A stretch of DNA of 42,676 nt from Planctomycetaceae bacterium (GCA_002726245.1 PBSM01000313.1:1-42676), one strand, 5' to 3'; numbered from the stretch's first letter, positions 1 to 11,670 are shown. A program made the numbers and translations. The notes: generated from the letters alone by a model not told the origin.

Positions 1-1
1 C

Positions 2-1082
2 ATGCACTTCATTCTTCAACCCTGGCAGTTCTTCTTCGTGATTCTCGTCGGCTGGGTGCATCGCGAGCAGCAGGAGATCATCGAGTTCTACCAGACTCAG
101 CTCGACGCAGTGATGAAAGCACAGGGAAAGAAACGACTCCCGCTCACCGATGACCAACGTCGGCTATTGGCCGTCAAAGGCAAGTCCCTGGGCCGAAAGG
201 CCCTGATGGAACTAACCACCCTTGTCACACCGGATGCGATTCTTCGCTGGCACCGAACCCTTGTGGCCCAGAAATGGGATTACAGCGAACGTCGACAGAA
301 AGTCGGCCGACCGCCAGTCAGTCAAGAGATCGTCGATCTCGTACTTCGCTTCGCTCGTGAAAACGTATCCTGGGGATACGATCGCATCCAGGGAGCACTT
401 GCCAACCAAAACCATGACGTCTGCGATCAGACCATCGGAAACATCCTCAAAAAACACGGGATTGAACCGGCGCCGGAGCGAAAGCGGCAGACTTCCTGGA
501 AGGTATTCCTCAAAGCCCACTGGGATGTGTTGGCTTCCATCGATTTCACAACCATCGAAGTCTGGACGACCGGCGGGCTAGTGACCTACTACCTGCTGTT
601 CGTCATGGAACTGAAGACTCGACGTGTCCACCTGGCAGCCTGTACATCGAAACTTGGGGATGACTTTATGAAGCAAGTCGCCAGGAACTTAACCGATCCA
701 TTCGACGGCTTCTTGCAAGACAAGAGACATATCCTGATGGATCGTGATGCCAGTTTTAGCGCCGCGTTCCGCACCGCGCTCGAAGAGGTTGGCGTGGAGC
801 CCGAGAGGCTTCCGGCAAAATCGCCGAATCTGAACGCTCATCTTGAGCGGTTTCACTTGAGCATCAATCGGAGTGTCTTTCCCGAATGATTTTCTTCGGT
901 GAGAAGTCACTCCGTCGGGCTGTGAGCGGCTATCTGGATCACTACCACAGGGAACGCAATCACCAATCCTTGGGCAATCGATTGATCGAGCCCGATAATA
1001 ACGTCGGTCGAATGGACGGCGAAGTCCAGTGCCGCGAACGCCTGGTGGCATGCTGCGATACTATTACCGCGACGCTGCTTGA
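2..1082 (+). pseudogene. DDE (rve-type) transposase, frameshifted remnant
   Basis: An integrase-core (RNase H fold) transposase of the IS3/IS481-like kind. The first frame (2-889) has an N-terminal helical DNA-binding part and then the catalytic core, with the acidic triad visible in SIDFTTIE (about residue 180), LMDRDASF (about 248) and the Glu of NLNAHLERF (about 283). The frame breaks near 867: one missing base separates it from the true continuation (ECLSRMIFFGEKSLRRAV and YLDHYHRERNHQSLGNRL), which runs in another frame from about 868. A second one-base loss near 1044 removes the family C-terminus; restoring it gives GGMLRYYYRDAA and a stop at 1080-1082. With two frameshifts the protein cannot be made intact. 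The ATG at position 2 matches the usual family start, so the gene is probably complete at its 5' end. No terminal inverted repeats could be delimited. Confidence 0.85.
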
Positions 1083-1327
1083 GTCGGTCCAACCGGCCAG
1101 TCGCAATACATCACCCGCATACGCAACGCTCCGACCGTCTGCGCACCAGTCGTGGGCGGCATCTCAAATCACGATCACGCAGCACAGAACCGCATAAAGT
1201 GACAGCTTCCCGCCGCCATTCGGCCGAGAATCTCCGTGAGCAGGGAATCTAACTCCAAATTGTCAAAGAGGTTTTCCGGCGGATGAGTTTTTTGACTCGA
1301 CGCCATCAGCGCCCACAAGCCGAATCT
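1083..1327. other. Non-coding gap after transposase remnant
   Basis: No gene was recognised between the transposase remnant and the duplicated gyrB-end segment. Open frames here are short and out of register with the transposase. It may contain the rest of the insertion element's right end, but no terminal repeat was identified. Confidence 0.4.
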
Positions 1328-4097
<2,770 letters not shown>

Positions 4098-4101
4098 TCA
4101 A

Positions 4102-4488
4102 TCAGTCGATCTCGCCAAGGCGAAAACGCAAGTCACGGACTTGTTCGGTGCCGATCGATTCCTGTAGCTGCTTCAAGAGCTTCCGTTTTTGAAAGGTTAA
4201 TTCTTGTAATGTGACCGAGTTCTTCACCGCGATCTCCAACACCCCGCGTTGCAACCTGCCGACTCGACTGTTTTCGGCGAGCTTTTCTCCCACTACCCGT
4301 TTCCAAGCCTGCTCGCAGTCAGCACCCTGCTGAACTTGAGCATACCCACGACGCGATAATAAACGACTAACTACTTCAGAAATGCGAACAGGATCACGTC
4401 GAAACCAGTGCCGCTTCTTCGCGTCACTTATCGCTTGCTCTAATTCGCTATCGTCCGGCGTCGGCATTCCCGGCGAGTTCCTTCTCAC
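4102..4488 (-). CDS. dciA: DciA (DUF721) helicase-loading factor
   Basis: A 128-residue DUF721/DciA-family protein. In bacteria lacking DnaC or DnaI, DciA binds the replicative helicase DnaB and assists its loading (established family knowledge). The family core is visible at about 55-125: GADCEQAWKRVVGEKLAENS, then RGVLEIAVKNSVTLQELTF and LKQLQESIG. The frame opens with GTG at 4488, overlapping the dnaN stop as GTGA, so the two genes are translationally coupled; an internal ATG at 4467 is an alternative start. Its position between dnaN and gyrB is the classic location for this family and supports a replication role. Especially relevant here because the neighbouring DnaA lacks the domain that usually contacts DnaB. 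Confidence 0.88.
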   Translation of the reverse strand: MRRNSPGMPTPDDSELEQAISDAKKRHWFRRDPVRISEVVSRLLSRRGYAQVQQGADCEQAWKRVVGEKLAENSRVGRLQRGVLEIAVKNSVTLQELTFQKRKLLKQLQESIGTEQVRDLRFRLGEID

Positions 4489-5600
4489 TGATCACGAGCC
4501 AATGGCATGATGACATACCCATAACCGTCATCCGTTGTAAACAACGCGGCCGATTCCGCATCTTGGATATCCACCGTTACCGCCTTCTCGGCGTCGAGTA
4601 CCTTCAAGAAATCAGCGACAAATCGGTGATCGAGTGTTACGGTTATGTCGTCGCCAGCGTAAGGAATCGGCAGCTCAACTCGAGATTGCCCAACTTCCAC
4701 AGTGGCTCCCGCCATCACAAGTACGCCTCCGCCGAACGAGAAGTCGATGCCGCGACTCTCTTCACTCGCTACGATCGCCGCCTGTCGTAACGCCGAATAG
4801 AACGGCCCAACAGCAATCTCGATCTGCACTGATTCTTGCCGAGTTGGGAAGACTTCACGCCACTTCGGGAAACGCCCTTCAACGAGCCGGGAGTAAATCG
4901 TCGCCCTAGCGCTCTTTACCAATATATCGTTGACCCTAGCCGCGACTTGTATTTCAGCATCACCATCCGAAAGAGCACGCTCCATGAGTTGCATGGCCCG
5001 ACTTGGGACAATCGTCATTGCATCGCCGGTCTGATGCCCACCGACCGCCATTGCCGGACCTTCCATCTTCGCTAACCGACGTCCATCCGTGGCCACGGCA
5101 GTAATCTTGTCTTCGGACATTTCCAGCAACACGCCACCAAGTGCATATCGACTACTTTCGGCATCCGTCGCGAAGAGCGTTCGCCGAACAAGCTCTTTAT
5201 ACAACCGAGCCGGAACTTCGTGAAAAGCTTCTTCGGTAAAGCTGGCTACCGATGGGAACTCATCCGGGTTTTCGGCCGGGAGTTTAAACTCACTTCGTTC
5301 ACCTCGGACAACCGTCCCCTTGGAGTCCGTTTCGATGACAAGCTTCTCGTCGCTGCTCTCCCGTAAGATGGACCCCAATAGCGACACAGGAGCCAACACG
5401 GTTCCGGGCTTTTCAACAACGATCCCTGCAACTTCGATTCGAATACCAACTTCCATATCTGTTGCCATTAGTGTCGAAGCCTCTTTAGTGACTTCAAGCT
5501 TCACGTTTCGCAAGATCGGCTTGGGACTTCGACTTGGCGCAACCGTGGCTGCCGTCATAAATGCGTTGAGGAACTGCTCGCGATCGAATGTGATTTTCAT
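4485..5600 (-). CDS. dnaN: DNA polymerase III sliding clamp (beta subunit)
   Basis: Ring-forming processivity clamp of DNA polymerase III. The length, 371 residues, is typical for the three-domain clamp. Recognisable features are the N-terminal MKITFDREQFLNAFMTAATV, the segment SPKPILRNVKLEV, ALGGVLLEMSEDKITAVATD followed by GRRLAK in domain 2, and the C-terminal YVIMPLARDQ (family ending close to MPxR). The ATG at 5600 has AGGA about 10 bases upstream. The stop overlaps the GTG start of dciA. A candidate promoter lies 45-74 bases upstream of the start, so dnaN-dciA-gyrB may be expressed independently of dnaA, which lies 319 bases upstream in the same orientation. Confidence 0.97.
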   Translation of the reverse strand: MKITFDREQFLNAFMTAATVAPSRSPKPILRNVKLEVTKEASTLMATDMEVGIRIEVAGIVVEKPGTVLAPVSLLGSILRESSDEKLVIETDSKGTVVRGERSEFKLPAENPDEFPSVASFTEEAFHEVPARLYKELVRRTLFATDAESSRYALGGVLLEMSEDKITAVATDGRRLAKMEGPAMAVGGHQTGDAMTIVPSRAMQLMERALSDGDAEIQVAARVNDILVKSARATIYSRLVEGRFPKWREVFPTRQESVQIEIAVGPFYSALRQAAIVASEESRGIDFSFGGGVLVMAGATVEVGQSRVELPIPYAGDDITVTLDHRFVADFLKVLDAEKAVTVDIQDAESAALFTTDDGYGYVIMPLARDQ

Positions 5601-5919
5601 AGCGTCTTCCTAGTGTGTGTCTTCACTTATCTTTCTTTCAGAATATATTAGTTATAAGAATAGGAGGTCGGCAATTGTCAGTTGTTTAAAACCAGGATTT
5701 GTAAACGACAGTTATCATGAGACTTACCAAATCACAGCGAACTCATCACGACGTTGAAAACTTGACCGTAGCTCGTTGGTGCGTGGTCGCGTCTTTGTTG
5801 CATGTAGGCCAGCAACCAGCTTTGATTGGGCATCAACCGGGAAAACGTTCTAGGCGATCAACAATTCATCACAATCCACAGACAAGTTCTTCACCATCAA
5901 CGTACGAATTTCGAAATTC
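5601..5919. other. dnaA-dnaN gap; possible origin or regulatory region
   Basis: This 319-bp gap between the stop of dnaA and the start of dnaN is the longest non-coding stretch in the replication block. It has an A+T-rich stretch at about 5620-5690 containing AATATATTAGTTATAAGAAT, a possible unwinding element or simply the dnaN promoter. Only one weak DnaA-box-like site is visible: CAATCCACA at 5872-5880, 7 of 9 to TTATCCACA. There is no obvious cluster of perfect boxes. The case for an origin rests mainly on gene order. Confidence 0.35.
5645..5674 (-). promoter_or_regulatory. Candidate dnaN promoter
   Basis: On the minus strand, TTGCCG (5669-5674) and TAATAT (5645-5650) are separated by 18 bases, a reasonable sigma-70-like arrangement in an A+T-rich stretch upstream of dnaN. 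Assigned by eye only. Confidence 0.35.
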
Positions 5920-6978
5920 TCAGGGGTCGGTAAGAGACTTTGTGATCTCTTGAACAGCTCGTTGGAAGCACGGATCTTCGACGATCAGCAACTCAGCCCG
6001 ACGAAAACTGTGCAACGCTGTTGTATGGTCACGGTTACCTAACTGTTGTCCAATCTTCTGGAAGCTGAGGTTCAATAATGTTCTTGCTAGGTAGACGCAC
6101 GCCGCCCGAGCTCGGATGGCAGTTCGTTTTCTCGAAGAGCCGACCAGGTCGCGTACCGTCATACGGAAGTTCTTAGCTGCGGACTTCACAATCCTTTTGA
6201 CTGTTAAAGCGTTGTCGCGCGCAGCTTGGGGCGTTCGACTTTCACCGAGCTTGTCGAAGCACGAACGTTGGTTGATTGCCGAGAGCAAATCAGTCACCGT
6301 CGTAACGCCGACCACAGGTTGTCTTACGATCTCTTGTAACTCATGATCCCCAAGCGTGATCGCTTGCGAAGCAGCTAACCGATGAACGATGGCCTTGCGT
6401 GCTTCGGCTTCTGGCGCGGCTAATGGAAGAACTAAACCGCCAGACAACCGGCTGACCAATTCAGGATGCAATTCGGAGATCTCATCCAGCCCACGAAGCG
6501 AAGCGACAATCACTTGCAAGTCGTGTTGCAAGGCATAGTCAAGCGTACGAATCAACTCACGCTGCGCCGCCGTCTTAGACGCGATTTGATGCAGCCCGTC
6601 GATAACAATCATGTCGGCGGCGCAGTGATTCTCGCGCAGTTCGCCAAGCGAATCGACGTCGATTGCTTCGGCCACAGCACGAGCATAGTCCGCGCCAGTG
6701 ACGAAGATGTCGCTCAAGCGAGGATACGTTTGCCGCGCGGCGGCAAGTAGGCAGTGCAGCAAATGTGTTTTGCCAATGCCCGACACTCCGTGAATAAACA
6801 ACGGGTTGAAGCGACTCCAGTCACTTGTCACCGTGAGCTGTGCCTGCGTTAGCAATTGGTTTTCAGCACCAGCGACAAACTCGCGCAAAGGCATCGCGGA
6901 ACGCTCGGATCGGCGAGCTTGAGGGAGGTGTGACACTCCGTTTGTCGATTGTGGAATGGTGAAGACTTTTTCGGCCAC
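5920..6978 (-). CDS. dnaA: DnaA-family replication initiator, truncated and ATPase-degenerate
   Basis: DnaA binds origin DnaA boxes and opens the duplex. This 352-residue form begins almost directly at the AAA+ domain (PLREFVAGAENQ, about 30) and lacks the N-terminal domain I-II of about 100 residues that contacts DnaB. Walker A is intact (GVSGIGKTHLL, 64-74). Walker B is IVIDGLH (124-130), where the usual second Asp is Gly128. Sensor 1 reads ASLRGLDEI instead of the usual SDR pattern (Asp to Leu161). The arginine-finger segment HPELVSRL (171-178) keeps its Arg. The sensor-2 helix reads TVTDLLSAI where other DnaAs have VRELEGAL, so its Arg is Thr229. The C-terminal DNA-binding domain is well kept, with the signature LGNRDHTTALHSFRR (313-327). 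It may be the sole DnaA or a divergent paralogue; gene order with dnaN, dciA and gyrB favours the genuine initiator. Confidence 0.88.
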   Translation of the reverse strand: MAEKVFTIPQSTNGVSHLPQARRSERSAMPLREFVAGAENQLLTQAQLTVTSDWSRFNPLFIHGVSGIGKTHLLHCLLAAARQTYPRLSDIFVTGADYARAVAEAIDVDSLGELRENHCAADMIVIDGLHQIASKTAAQRELIRTLDYALQHDLQVIVASLRGLDEISELHPELVSRLSGGLVLPLAAPEAEARKAIVHRLAASQAITLGDHELQEIVRQPVVGVTTVTDLLSAINQRSCFDKLGESRTPQAARDNALTVKRIVKSAAKNFRMTVRDLVGSSRKRTAIRARAACVYLARTLLNLSFQKIGQQLGNRDHTTALHSFRRAELLIVEDPCFQRAVQEITKSLTDP

Positions 6979-7084
6979 TCCGACTCCGTCCGTAAGTGAG
7001 CTAACTTATTGGCGATTCAGGCTTTGAGTCAGACCAGCATTGTACCGGTTCAAAGGCCGGGATGCGAGGCACCGAGCGAGCTTT

Positions 7085-8242
7085 TCAACACGTTTCCGAC
7101 CTCCGCAGACGCCCGCAAACGGCGAGTATTCGGTGGATGGCTTTGTCCACTTGTTCTGCCGTTGTTGCCGCTCCCAGACTGATGCGAATCGAGCCTTCGA
7201 CAACGTCCGCGGCGAGTCCCATGTTGAGGAGCACTGGCGATGGCTCGCTAGAACCGCTGGCACAGGCCGAGCCTGTCGAACAGGCGACTCCGGCGACGTC
7301 CAGCGCCATCAAAATCGCCTGTCGATCGAGGCCAACGAAGGAGACGTTCGTTGTGTGTGGCAGTCGCGTCGCGTCCGCTCCATTGACGACGATGTTGCCG
7401 CCCTCGCATAAGAGTTGCTGCTCAAGCTGATCTCGGAGCCCTTTTAGCCTCTCCTCGCGATCGGTCGCATTAAGCTTCCAGATCCGCAAAGCGGTGAGCA
7501 TGCCGATCGCTAGCACAATCGGCTCGGTGCCTGGGCGAATTCCATTTTGCTGAAAACCGCCGAAGAACAGTGGGTCGGGAGTTGCGTCGTGACGCTGGAG
7601 CAGCCCGCCGATACCCTGCGGGCCGTGGAATTTGTGGGCCGACAAGCTGAGAGCACTCACGCCAAGTGTGCCGAAATCAACCGGAATCTTGCCGACTGCT
7701 TGAACGGCATCGGTATGCATCGGCACATCACGTTCCTGACAAATCGCTGCGATCTCCCGCACCGGTTGCAGGACGCCGGTCTCGTTATTCCCCAGTATGA
7801 CGCTGACAATACGCGTCTGATCGTCGAGCAGGTGATGAAGCGAATCGATCTGGGTGACGCCATCCTGACTGACCGTCAGCGTCCTCACGTCACGCCCTTC
7901 GCGAGCAAGCTGCTCGGCGACGCTGGCGATGCTCGGATGCTCGATCGATGAAACGATGAGGTTTCCCTCTCGTCCGCCGCTGAAACCACGCAGTGCCAGA
8001 TTATTCGATTCGGTACCGCCGCTGGTAAACACCAGGCGGTCAGCCTTCATTCCGCTCGTTCTGCCCCCCAACATGGTCGTGATCTCTTCACGAGCTTCCT
8101 CAAGCACACGACGGGCACGCTGGCCGCACTGATGCTGGCTCGCCGGGTTCGCATAACCTTCGGCGTAAGCCTCGGCCATCGCCTCGGCGACCGCCGGCAA
8201 CATCGGAGTGGTCGCGTTGTTGTCGAGATAGATCTGTTGCAT
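7085..8242 (-). CDS. Cysteine desulfurase (NifS/IscS family)
   Basis: PLP-dependent enzyme that takes sulfur from L-cysteine to give alanine and a protein persulfide for Fe-S cluster or thio-cofactor assembly. Starting from the ATG at 8242 (MQQIYLDNNATTPM) the protein has 385 residues, the normal length. The open frame runs further upstream through a long inverted repeat that is not coding. Visible motifs are TSGGTESNNLA (73-83), IEHPS (100-104), GNNETGVLQP (151-160), HTDAVQA (176-182), the PLP-lysine segment SLSAHKFHGPQG (199-210, Lys204), and the mobile active-site loop CSTGSACASGSSEPS with the catalytic Cys at 327. No scaffold (IscU) or regulator is next to it, so IscS versus SufS-like or tRNA-thiolation duty cannot be decided. 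Confidence 0.93.
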   Translation of the reverse strand: MQQIYLDNNATTPMLPAVAEAMAEAYAEGYANPASQHQCGQRARRVLEEAREEITTMLGGRTSGMKADRLVFTSGGTESNNLALRGFSGGREGNLIVSSIEHPSIASVAEQLAREGRDVRTLTVSQDGVTQIDSLHHLLDDQTRIVSVILGNNETGVLQPVREIAAICQERDVPMHTDAVQAVGKIPVDFGTLGVSALSLSAHKFHGPQGIGGLLQRHDATPDPLFFGGFQQNGIRPGTEPIVLAIGMLTALRIWKLNATDREERLKGLRDQLEQQLLCEGGNIVVNGADATRLPHTTNVSFVGLDRQAILMALDVAGVACSTGSACASGSSEPSPVLLNMGLAADVVEGSIRISLGAATTAEQVDKAIHRILAVCGRLRRSETC

Positions 8243-8285
8243 GGATGCCGAACTGCGCGGTCGCGATACGAGGCTTTGTTTTGAA

Positions 8286-8354
8286 ACTGTTGCACGACTC
8301 TCCGAGTCGTGTGTCTTCGTCGGAAAATGACGACTCGGAGAGTAGTGCAACAGT
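8286..8354. repeat. 25-bp inverted repeat between TPR gene and cysteine desulfurase
   Basis: Arms 8286-8310 and 8330-8354 match at 24 of 25 positions around a 19-base loop; the inner part reads ACTCTCCGAGTCGT. It begins 17 bases after the stop of the upstream minus-strand gene and ends 43 bases before the desulfurase start. No T-run follows the stem, so it is not a classical intrinsic terminator; it could still act as an mRNA 3'-end barrier. It resembles dispersed intergenic dyads of planctomycetes. Confidence 0.8.
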
Positions 8355-8371
8355 GGTTGTTGAAACAAGAC

Positions 8372-9175
8372 CTAGGAGCTTTCCTCGACCGACAATACCT
8401 GCAAACGGATCCGATCGGCATCTGCGGACGGGATATCTCCGAGTGTCTGGTAGGACTCGGCACGTCCCGTGAGAGCGTCGATGTGGCCTGGTTGGTGAGT
8501 TAATGCTTTGGAGAAGAAGACAACGGCCTTCTCGTCGTTATCAACTGCTTGCAACGCTCGACCGACGAAGACGTAGCTCCGAGCCATCACGAGATCGACC
8601 TCGCGTTGCAGTTCCTCCTTATCTGTCGCGGATCGAGCCAGCACAAACAAATCCGGCACGAAGCTATACAGCTCCTGTCCAGCCAGTTTTGCGATCGCGG
8701 GCCAAACGATTTTGGCCAAGTCAGTGTTATCCTCGGTCCACGCCAACCAGGCGATTTTTCCTTCGTCGTTCACAGAGTCGAGGTACGTGCACAAGATTCG
8801 AGCCTCACCGTGCTGACCGCCCGGGCCTCCGCTGTTGGCCCAGACCAGATCCCACCGGGGCTCCTTGGTGTTAGTGCCGAGAAGCTTCTTGGTGACAAGA
8901 TACTTCTCTAAATCACCGGTCGTGTCGCTCCGAGAGATTGGACTGACCTGGACCTTCAGGAGTGGGATCTCAACGTACGCAAATACTCGCCGCTGGAATC
9001 TCGTAGGTGAGAACTCCTCGCCGCCGATCTTCCCGAAATACAGAGTCGCAAGAATGACGACGGCGGCAAGCAACAGCACACCCAGCAGCCCGATTCCGAT
9101 GCGAGTGCCGATCGAAGGTTTCGTCTTCCTTGCGCCACGATTTGTTGCTCTTGCGGCTTGGCTCATACTGGTCAT
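8372..9175 (-). CDS. Membrane-anchored protein with C-terminal TPR-like repeat
   Basis: Hypothetical protein of about 267 residues from the ATG at 9175 (a second ATG at 9166 is equally likely). After a basic N-terminus (ARATNRGARKTKPS) there is one transmembrane segment, IGIGLLGVLLLAAVVILATL, and then an extracytoplasmic region without a recognised domain. Near the C-terminus, ALQAVDNDEKAVVFFSKALT and HIDALTGRAESYQTLGDIPS look like one or two tetratricopeptide units, which generally mediate protein contacts. Divergently transcribed from the gene at 9340. The frame is open further upstream to 9256, but that part is low in hydrophobic pattern and unlikely to be coding. Confidence 0.6.
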   Translation of the reverse strand: MTSMSQAARATNRGARKTKPSIGTRIGIGLLGVLLLAAVVILATLYFGKIGGEEFSPTRFQRRVFAYVEIPLLKVQVSPISRSDTTGDLEKYLVTKKLLGTNTKEPRWDLVWANSGGPGGQHGEARILCTYLDSVNDEGKIAWLAWTEDNTDLAKIVWPAIAKLAGQELYSFVPDLFVLARSATDKEELQREVDLVMARSYVFVGRALQAVDNDEKAVVFFSKALTHQPGHIDALTGRAESYQTLGDIPSADADRIRLQVLSVEESS

Positions 9176-9339
9176 TCTCCAACGCCCGCACCGCTTTGGC
9201 AAGCAATCACGCCGATTCGCTGGGTGGCGGAAGTCTCTCTTCGTCCCAGCGGTCATATGGGCTATTATTCCCCGACAAACGAAGTGCTACCACCGCGCGA
9301 GATGAAATCTTGAAGGACACTCACTGGATTGTCGCACGC

Positions 9340-9846
9340 ATGGCAGTTGTGTTGGCCTTCCTTCTCGGAATGCCACTGTTGGCGTTGCCGCGCGTTCAGC
9401 AAGCAGTTGGCGAAGCGTTGACTCCGGACACACAGATACTCGACCAGCCGGTTCAAGATTCGAGGCAAGTCGAATTGCGTACGTCCGACGAGCTGGACCA
9501 GATCGAGAACCAGAAGCCAATCGGATCCCTGGCTGAGCTGCAAGCCGTTGGCGGCGATGTTTCGAGCGAAGTTGCTCGGCCTTCGGAGATCGAACAACTG
9601 AAACAACAACTGATCGACCTCGGTGCGACGTATATGGTCTTGGAGAAGGTTGGTGTCGATGGAGCACGATATCGATTCACGTGCCAGTTGCCAGTCGCAG
9701 CGGGCTCGCCGTACCGCCGGAAGCTGCAAGCCATCGATTCCGATCCGGTCGAAGCAATGACCGGAGTTCTACGCGAAATTGAGGCCGAGAGTGAATCCGC
9801 CAGCGGCCGCACTTCGCTGCCTCGGCCCGCCGTCAAGCTTCGCTAG
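9340..9846 (+). CDS. Hypothetical secreted protein
   Basis: 168 residues from the ATG at 9340. The start is chosen because it places a short signal-like hydrophobic stretch first (MAVVLAFLLGMPLLALPRV); the open frame extends back to 9130 but overlaps the divergent gene. The middle is acidic and Gln-rich (DQPVQDSRQVELRTSDELDQ), and the C-terminal part (KQQLIDLGATYMVLEKVGV, DGARYRFTCQLPV) has alternating hydrophobic beta-strand character and ends in an amphipathic helix (DPVEAMTGVLREIEAE). I do not recognise a family. The position after a signal-like segment suggests periplasmic function. Confidence 0.55.
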   Translation: MAVVLAFLLGMPLLALPRVQQAVGEALTPDTQILDQPVQDSRQVELRTSDELDQIENQKPIGSLAELQAVGGDVSSEVARPSEIEQLKQQLIDLGATYMVLEKVGVDGARYRFTCQLPVAAGSPYRRKLQAIDSDPVEAMTGVLREIEAESESASGRTSLPRPAVKLR

Positions 9847-10081
9847 CTTCTCGCCATCTTGAGGAATTCCCAATGTTTCTTTTCGGCATGTTGTTTGTAC
9901 AAAGTACCTGAAGAATCTTCTCGTCGTTGCACCGTCTCCAATCCCTGACAAGACAAACGGTCGGTCCCAATGTGCTGTGCACCAAGCCTTTGCGGCAGAC
10001 TGCCTGTGTCGCGGCGCGCGATTGGCATCCCACTTGCTCATCACTCCAAGTATCAACCACACTTCTACAAGGAGCAGACTC

Positions 10082-10261
10082 ATGGACGATAAGCACACTC
10101 AAACGCAGACCACGGAAGAAAACATCCTTCGCCACATCGTCAACGCGATGCTCGCCGTCGAGCATAAACTCCGAGACGCTACAACCGGCGAATGGACCCA
10201 GACGCTCGTCGCATCATGCCGCATCCAACGGCAGTCAATCGAAGGGGAAATGTGCGCGTAG
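10082..10261 (+). CDS. Small hypothetical protein, 59 residues
   Basis: Begins at ATG 10082 with a good ribosome site (AAGGAG, about 9 bases upstream) and stops at 10259-10261, 8 bases from the convergent DUF1501 stop. The N-terminus is Thr/Gln-rich (MDDKHTQTQTTEENILRHIV) and the rest is predicted helical (NAMLAVEHKLRDATTGEWTQ). It contains no recognised domain. The strong Shine-Dalgarno is the main reason for calling it. Confidence 0.45.
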   Translation: MDDKHTQTQTTEENILRHIVNAMLAVEHKLRDATTGEWTQTLVASCRIQRQSIEGEMCA

Positions 10262-10269
10262 TGAGTGGT

Positions 10270-11670
10270 CTACGAAAACAGCTCGGTCACCGGCTCACCG
10301 TTGCTAACGCGAAACGAGAAGCGGTCGGGGCCATAGCGAGTTACGGGCCGAATGCCGAGGGCGTGGAAGAGCGTGGCGCCGAAGTCGGCGTGGGAGATTG
10401 GCCGGCCAGAGGCAACGTAACCGCCTTCCTTGTCGGACGAGCCGTAGACGAGTCCGCTTTGGACGCCGCCGCCGGCGAGTAGGCCGGTATAGGCGTGCGG
10501 CCAATGTCCGCGGCCGTTGCCTTTGCCCTCGAACTTCGGCGTGCGGCCGAATTCGCCGACGACAGCCACCAGTGTCTCGTCGAGCAATCCGCGATCGTGC
10601 ATGTCGTCCAGCAAAGCAGACAGCGCCTGGTCCAACCTTGGAAACGCCCACTTCATTCCGTAGGGACCGTTACCGAACATGGTTTCGCCGTCGCTGTAAT
10701 AGCTATCGTGCGTGTCCCAGACTTGCGTGACGGTCGGTTCCGTCTCGCCGGGAGCCAAGCCTGGCCAGCCCGTTACCGAAACGAGCCGCACACCAGCTTC
10801 GATCAGACGCCTCGCCATTAACGAGTATTGGCCGAGCGGATTGTCGCCATACCGATCTCGTAAGTCGTCTGATTCCTGCGACAGATCGAACGCGTTACGT
10901 GCAACTGGCCCAGTGACTAACTCGCGAGCACGATCGTAGAACGTCTCGTAAGAAGTCGCGGCTGGCGAGTCGGAGATCGTGCCTGTTGACTTCAGCGAGT
11001 TGAGCAACGCGAGCTGCTCCTGCACGCGGCCTTGGCTGACTCCCTCCGGCGGATTGAAGTCGCGAACGCGAAAGCCGGCCGACGAAGGATTATCGTTTTC
11101 ATAGCCAATTCGCACCGGCGCGTGAGTATGGCCGATCTTGCCGAGACCGCTGCCATAACGCGGAACTTTGTTGGTTCCTGTCTTCATGTTGTGCAGCCAG
11201 ACATGCGACGGGACGTTGGCCTCGGTCGGTCGGAACTTCGAGACCAGCGAGCCGATGAACGGCGAATCGTCGCTAGGAGTGCCGTCGGGCTGACCGCTGA
11301 GCATTGTATGAGCCGCCGTTACATGCACAGCGTCGGTATGGCTCATCGAGCGAACAAGGCAGAATTGCTGCGTCCGCTTTGCCAGCTCGGGGAACCTTTC
11401 GGTGAGTTGCACTCCGGGAGTCGCTGTCGCAATCGGCGAATACGGGCCTCGTAATTCCGCCGCCGCCCGAGGCTTGGGGTCCCAAGAGTCGATGTGGCTC
11501 AGTCCGCCACTGAGAATGATGAAGATACAGGACTTAGCCGGAGCGCTCTTGCCTGCCGAAGTGCTTTCCGCGTGTAGCAGCCTCGGGAGTGTGAGTCCTA
11601 AAGTGCCCGCCGCGCCTAGCTGGATTAGCTCGCGCCGGTTGAAGAGGCTTCTTGTTGGGTGTTCGGTCAT
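10270..11670 (-). CDS. DUF1501 family exported protein
   Basis: 466-residue DUF1501 protein of the alkaline-phosphatase/sulfatase-like fold, greatly expanded in planctomycetes; function not firmly established. The N-terminus has a twin-arginine-type signal (FNRRELIQLGAAGTLGLTLP). Family landmarks include ILSGGLSHIDSWDPKP (about 52-67), ERFPELAKRTQQFCLVRSMS, HTDAVHVTAAHTMLSG, DTHDSYY, DETLVAVVGEFGRTPK and GRGHWPHAYTGLLAGGGV. It lies 62 bases downstream of a second DUF1501 gene in the same orientation, so the two probably share a transcript; no DUF1549/DUF1553 partner is adjacent, unlike the third copy at 17884. Confidence 0.9.
   Translation of the reverse strand: MTEHPTRSLFNRRELIQLGAAGTLGLTLPRLLHAESTSAGKSAPAKSCIFIILSGGLSHIDSWDPKPRAAAELRGPYSPIATATPGVQLTERFPELAKRTQQFCLVRSMSHTDAVHVTAAHTMLSGQPDGTPSDDSPFIGSLVSKFRPTEANVPSHVWLHNMKTGTNKVPRYGSGLGKIGHTHAPVRIGYENDNPSSAGFRVRDFNPPEGVSQGRVQEQLALLNSLKSTGTISDSPAATSYETFYDRARELVTGPVARNAFDLSQESDDLRDRYGDNPLGQYSLMARRLIEAGVRLVSVTGWPGLAPGETEPTVTQVWDTHDSYYSDGETMFGNGPYGMKWAFPRLDQALSALLDDMHDRGLLDETLVAVVGEFGRTPKFEGKGNGRGHWPHAYTGLLAGGGVQSGLVYGSSDKEGGYVASGRPISHADFGATLFHALGIRPVTRYGPDRFSFRVSNGEPVTELFS

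Noticed and set aside
8245..8503. Open frames on the + strand across the 8286-8354 inverted repeat
   Set aside because: They lie opposite two well-supported minus-strand genes or in the hairpin and have no protein-like character.
10192..11454. Several + strand open frames opposite the DUF1501 gene
   Set aside because: Shadow frames of a gene with high GC content; compositions are Arg/Ala/Gly-rich and no ribosome sites precede them.
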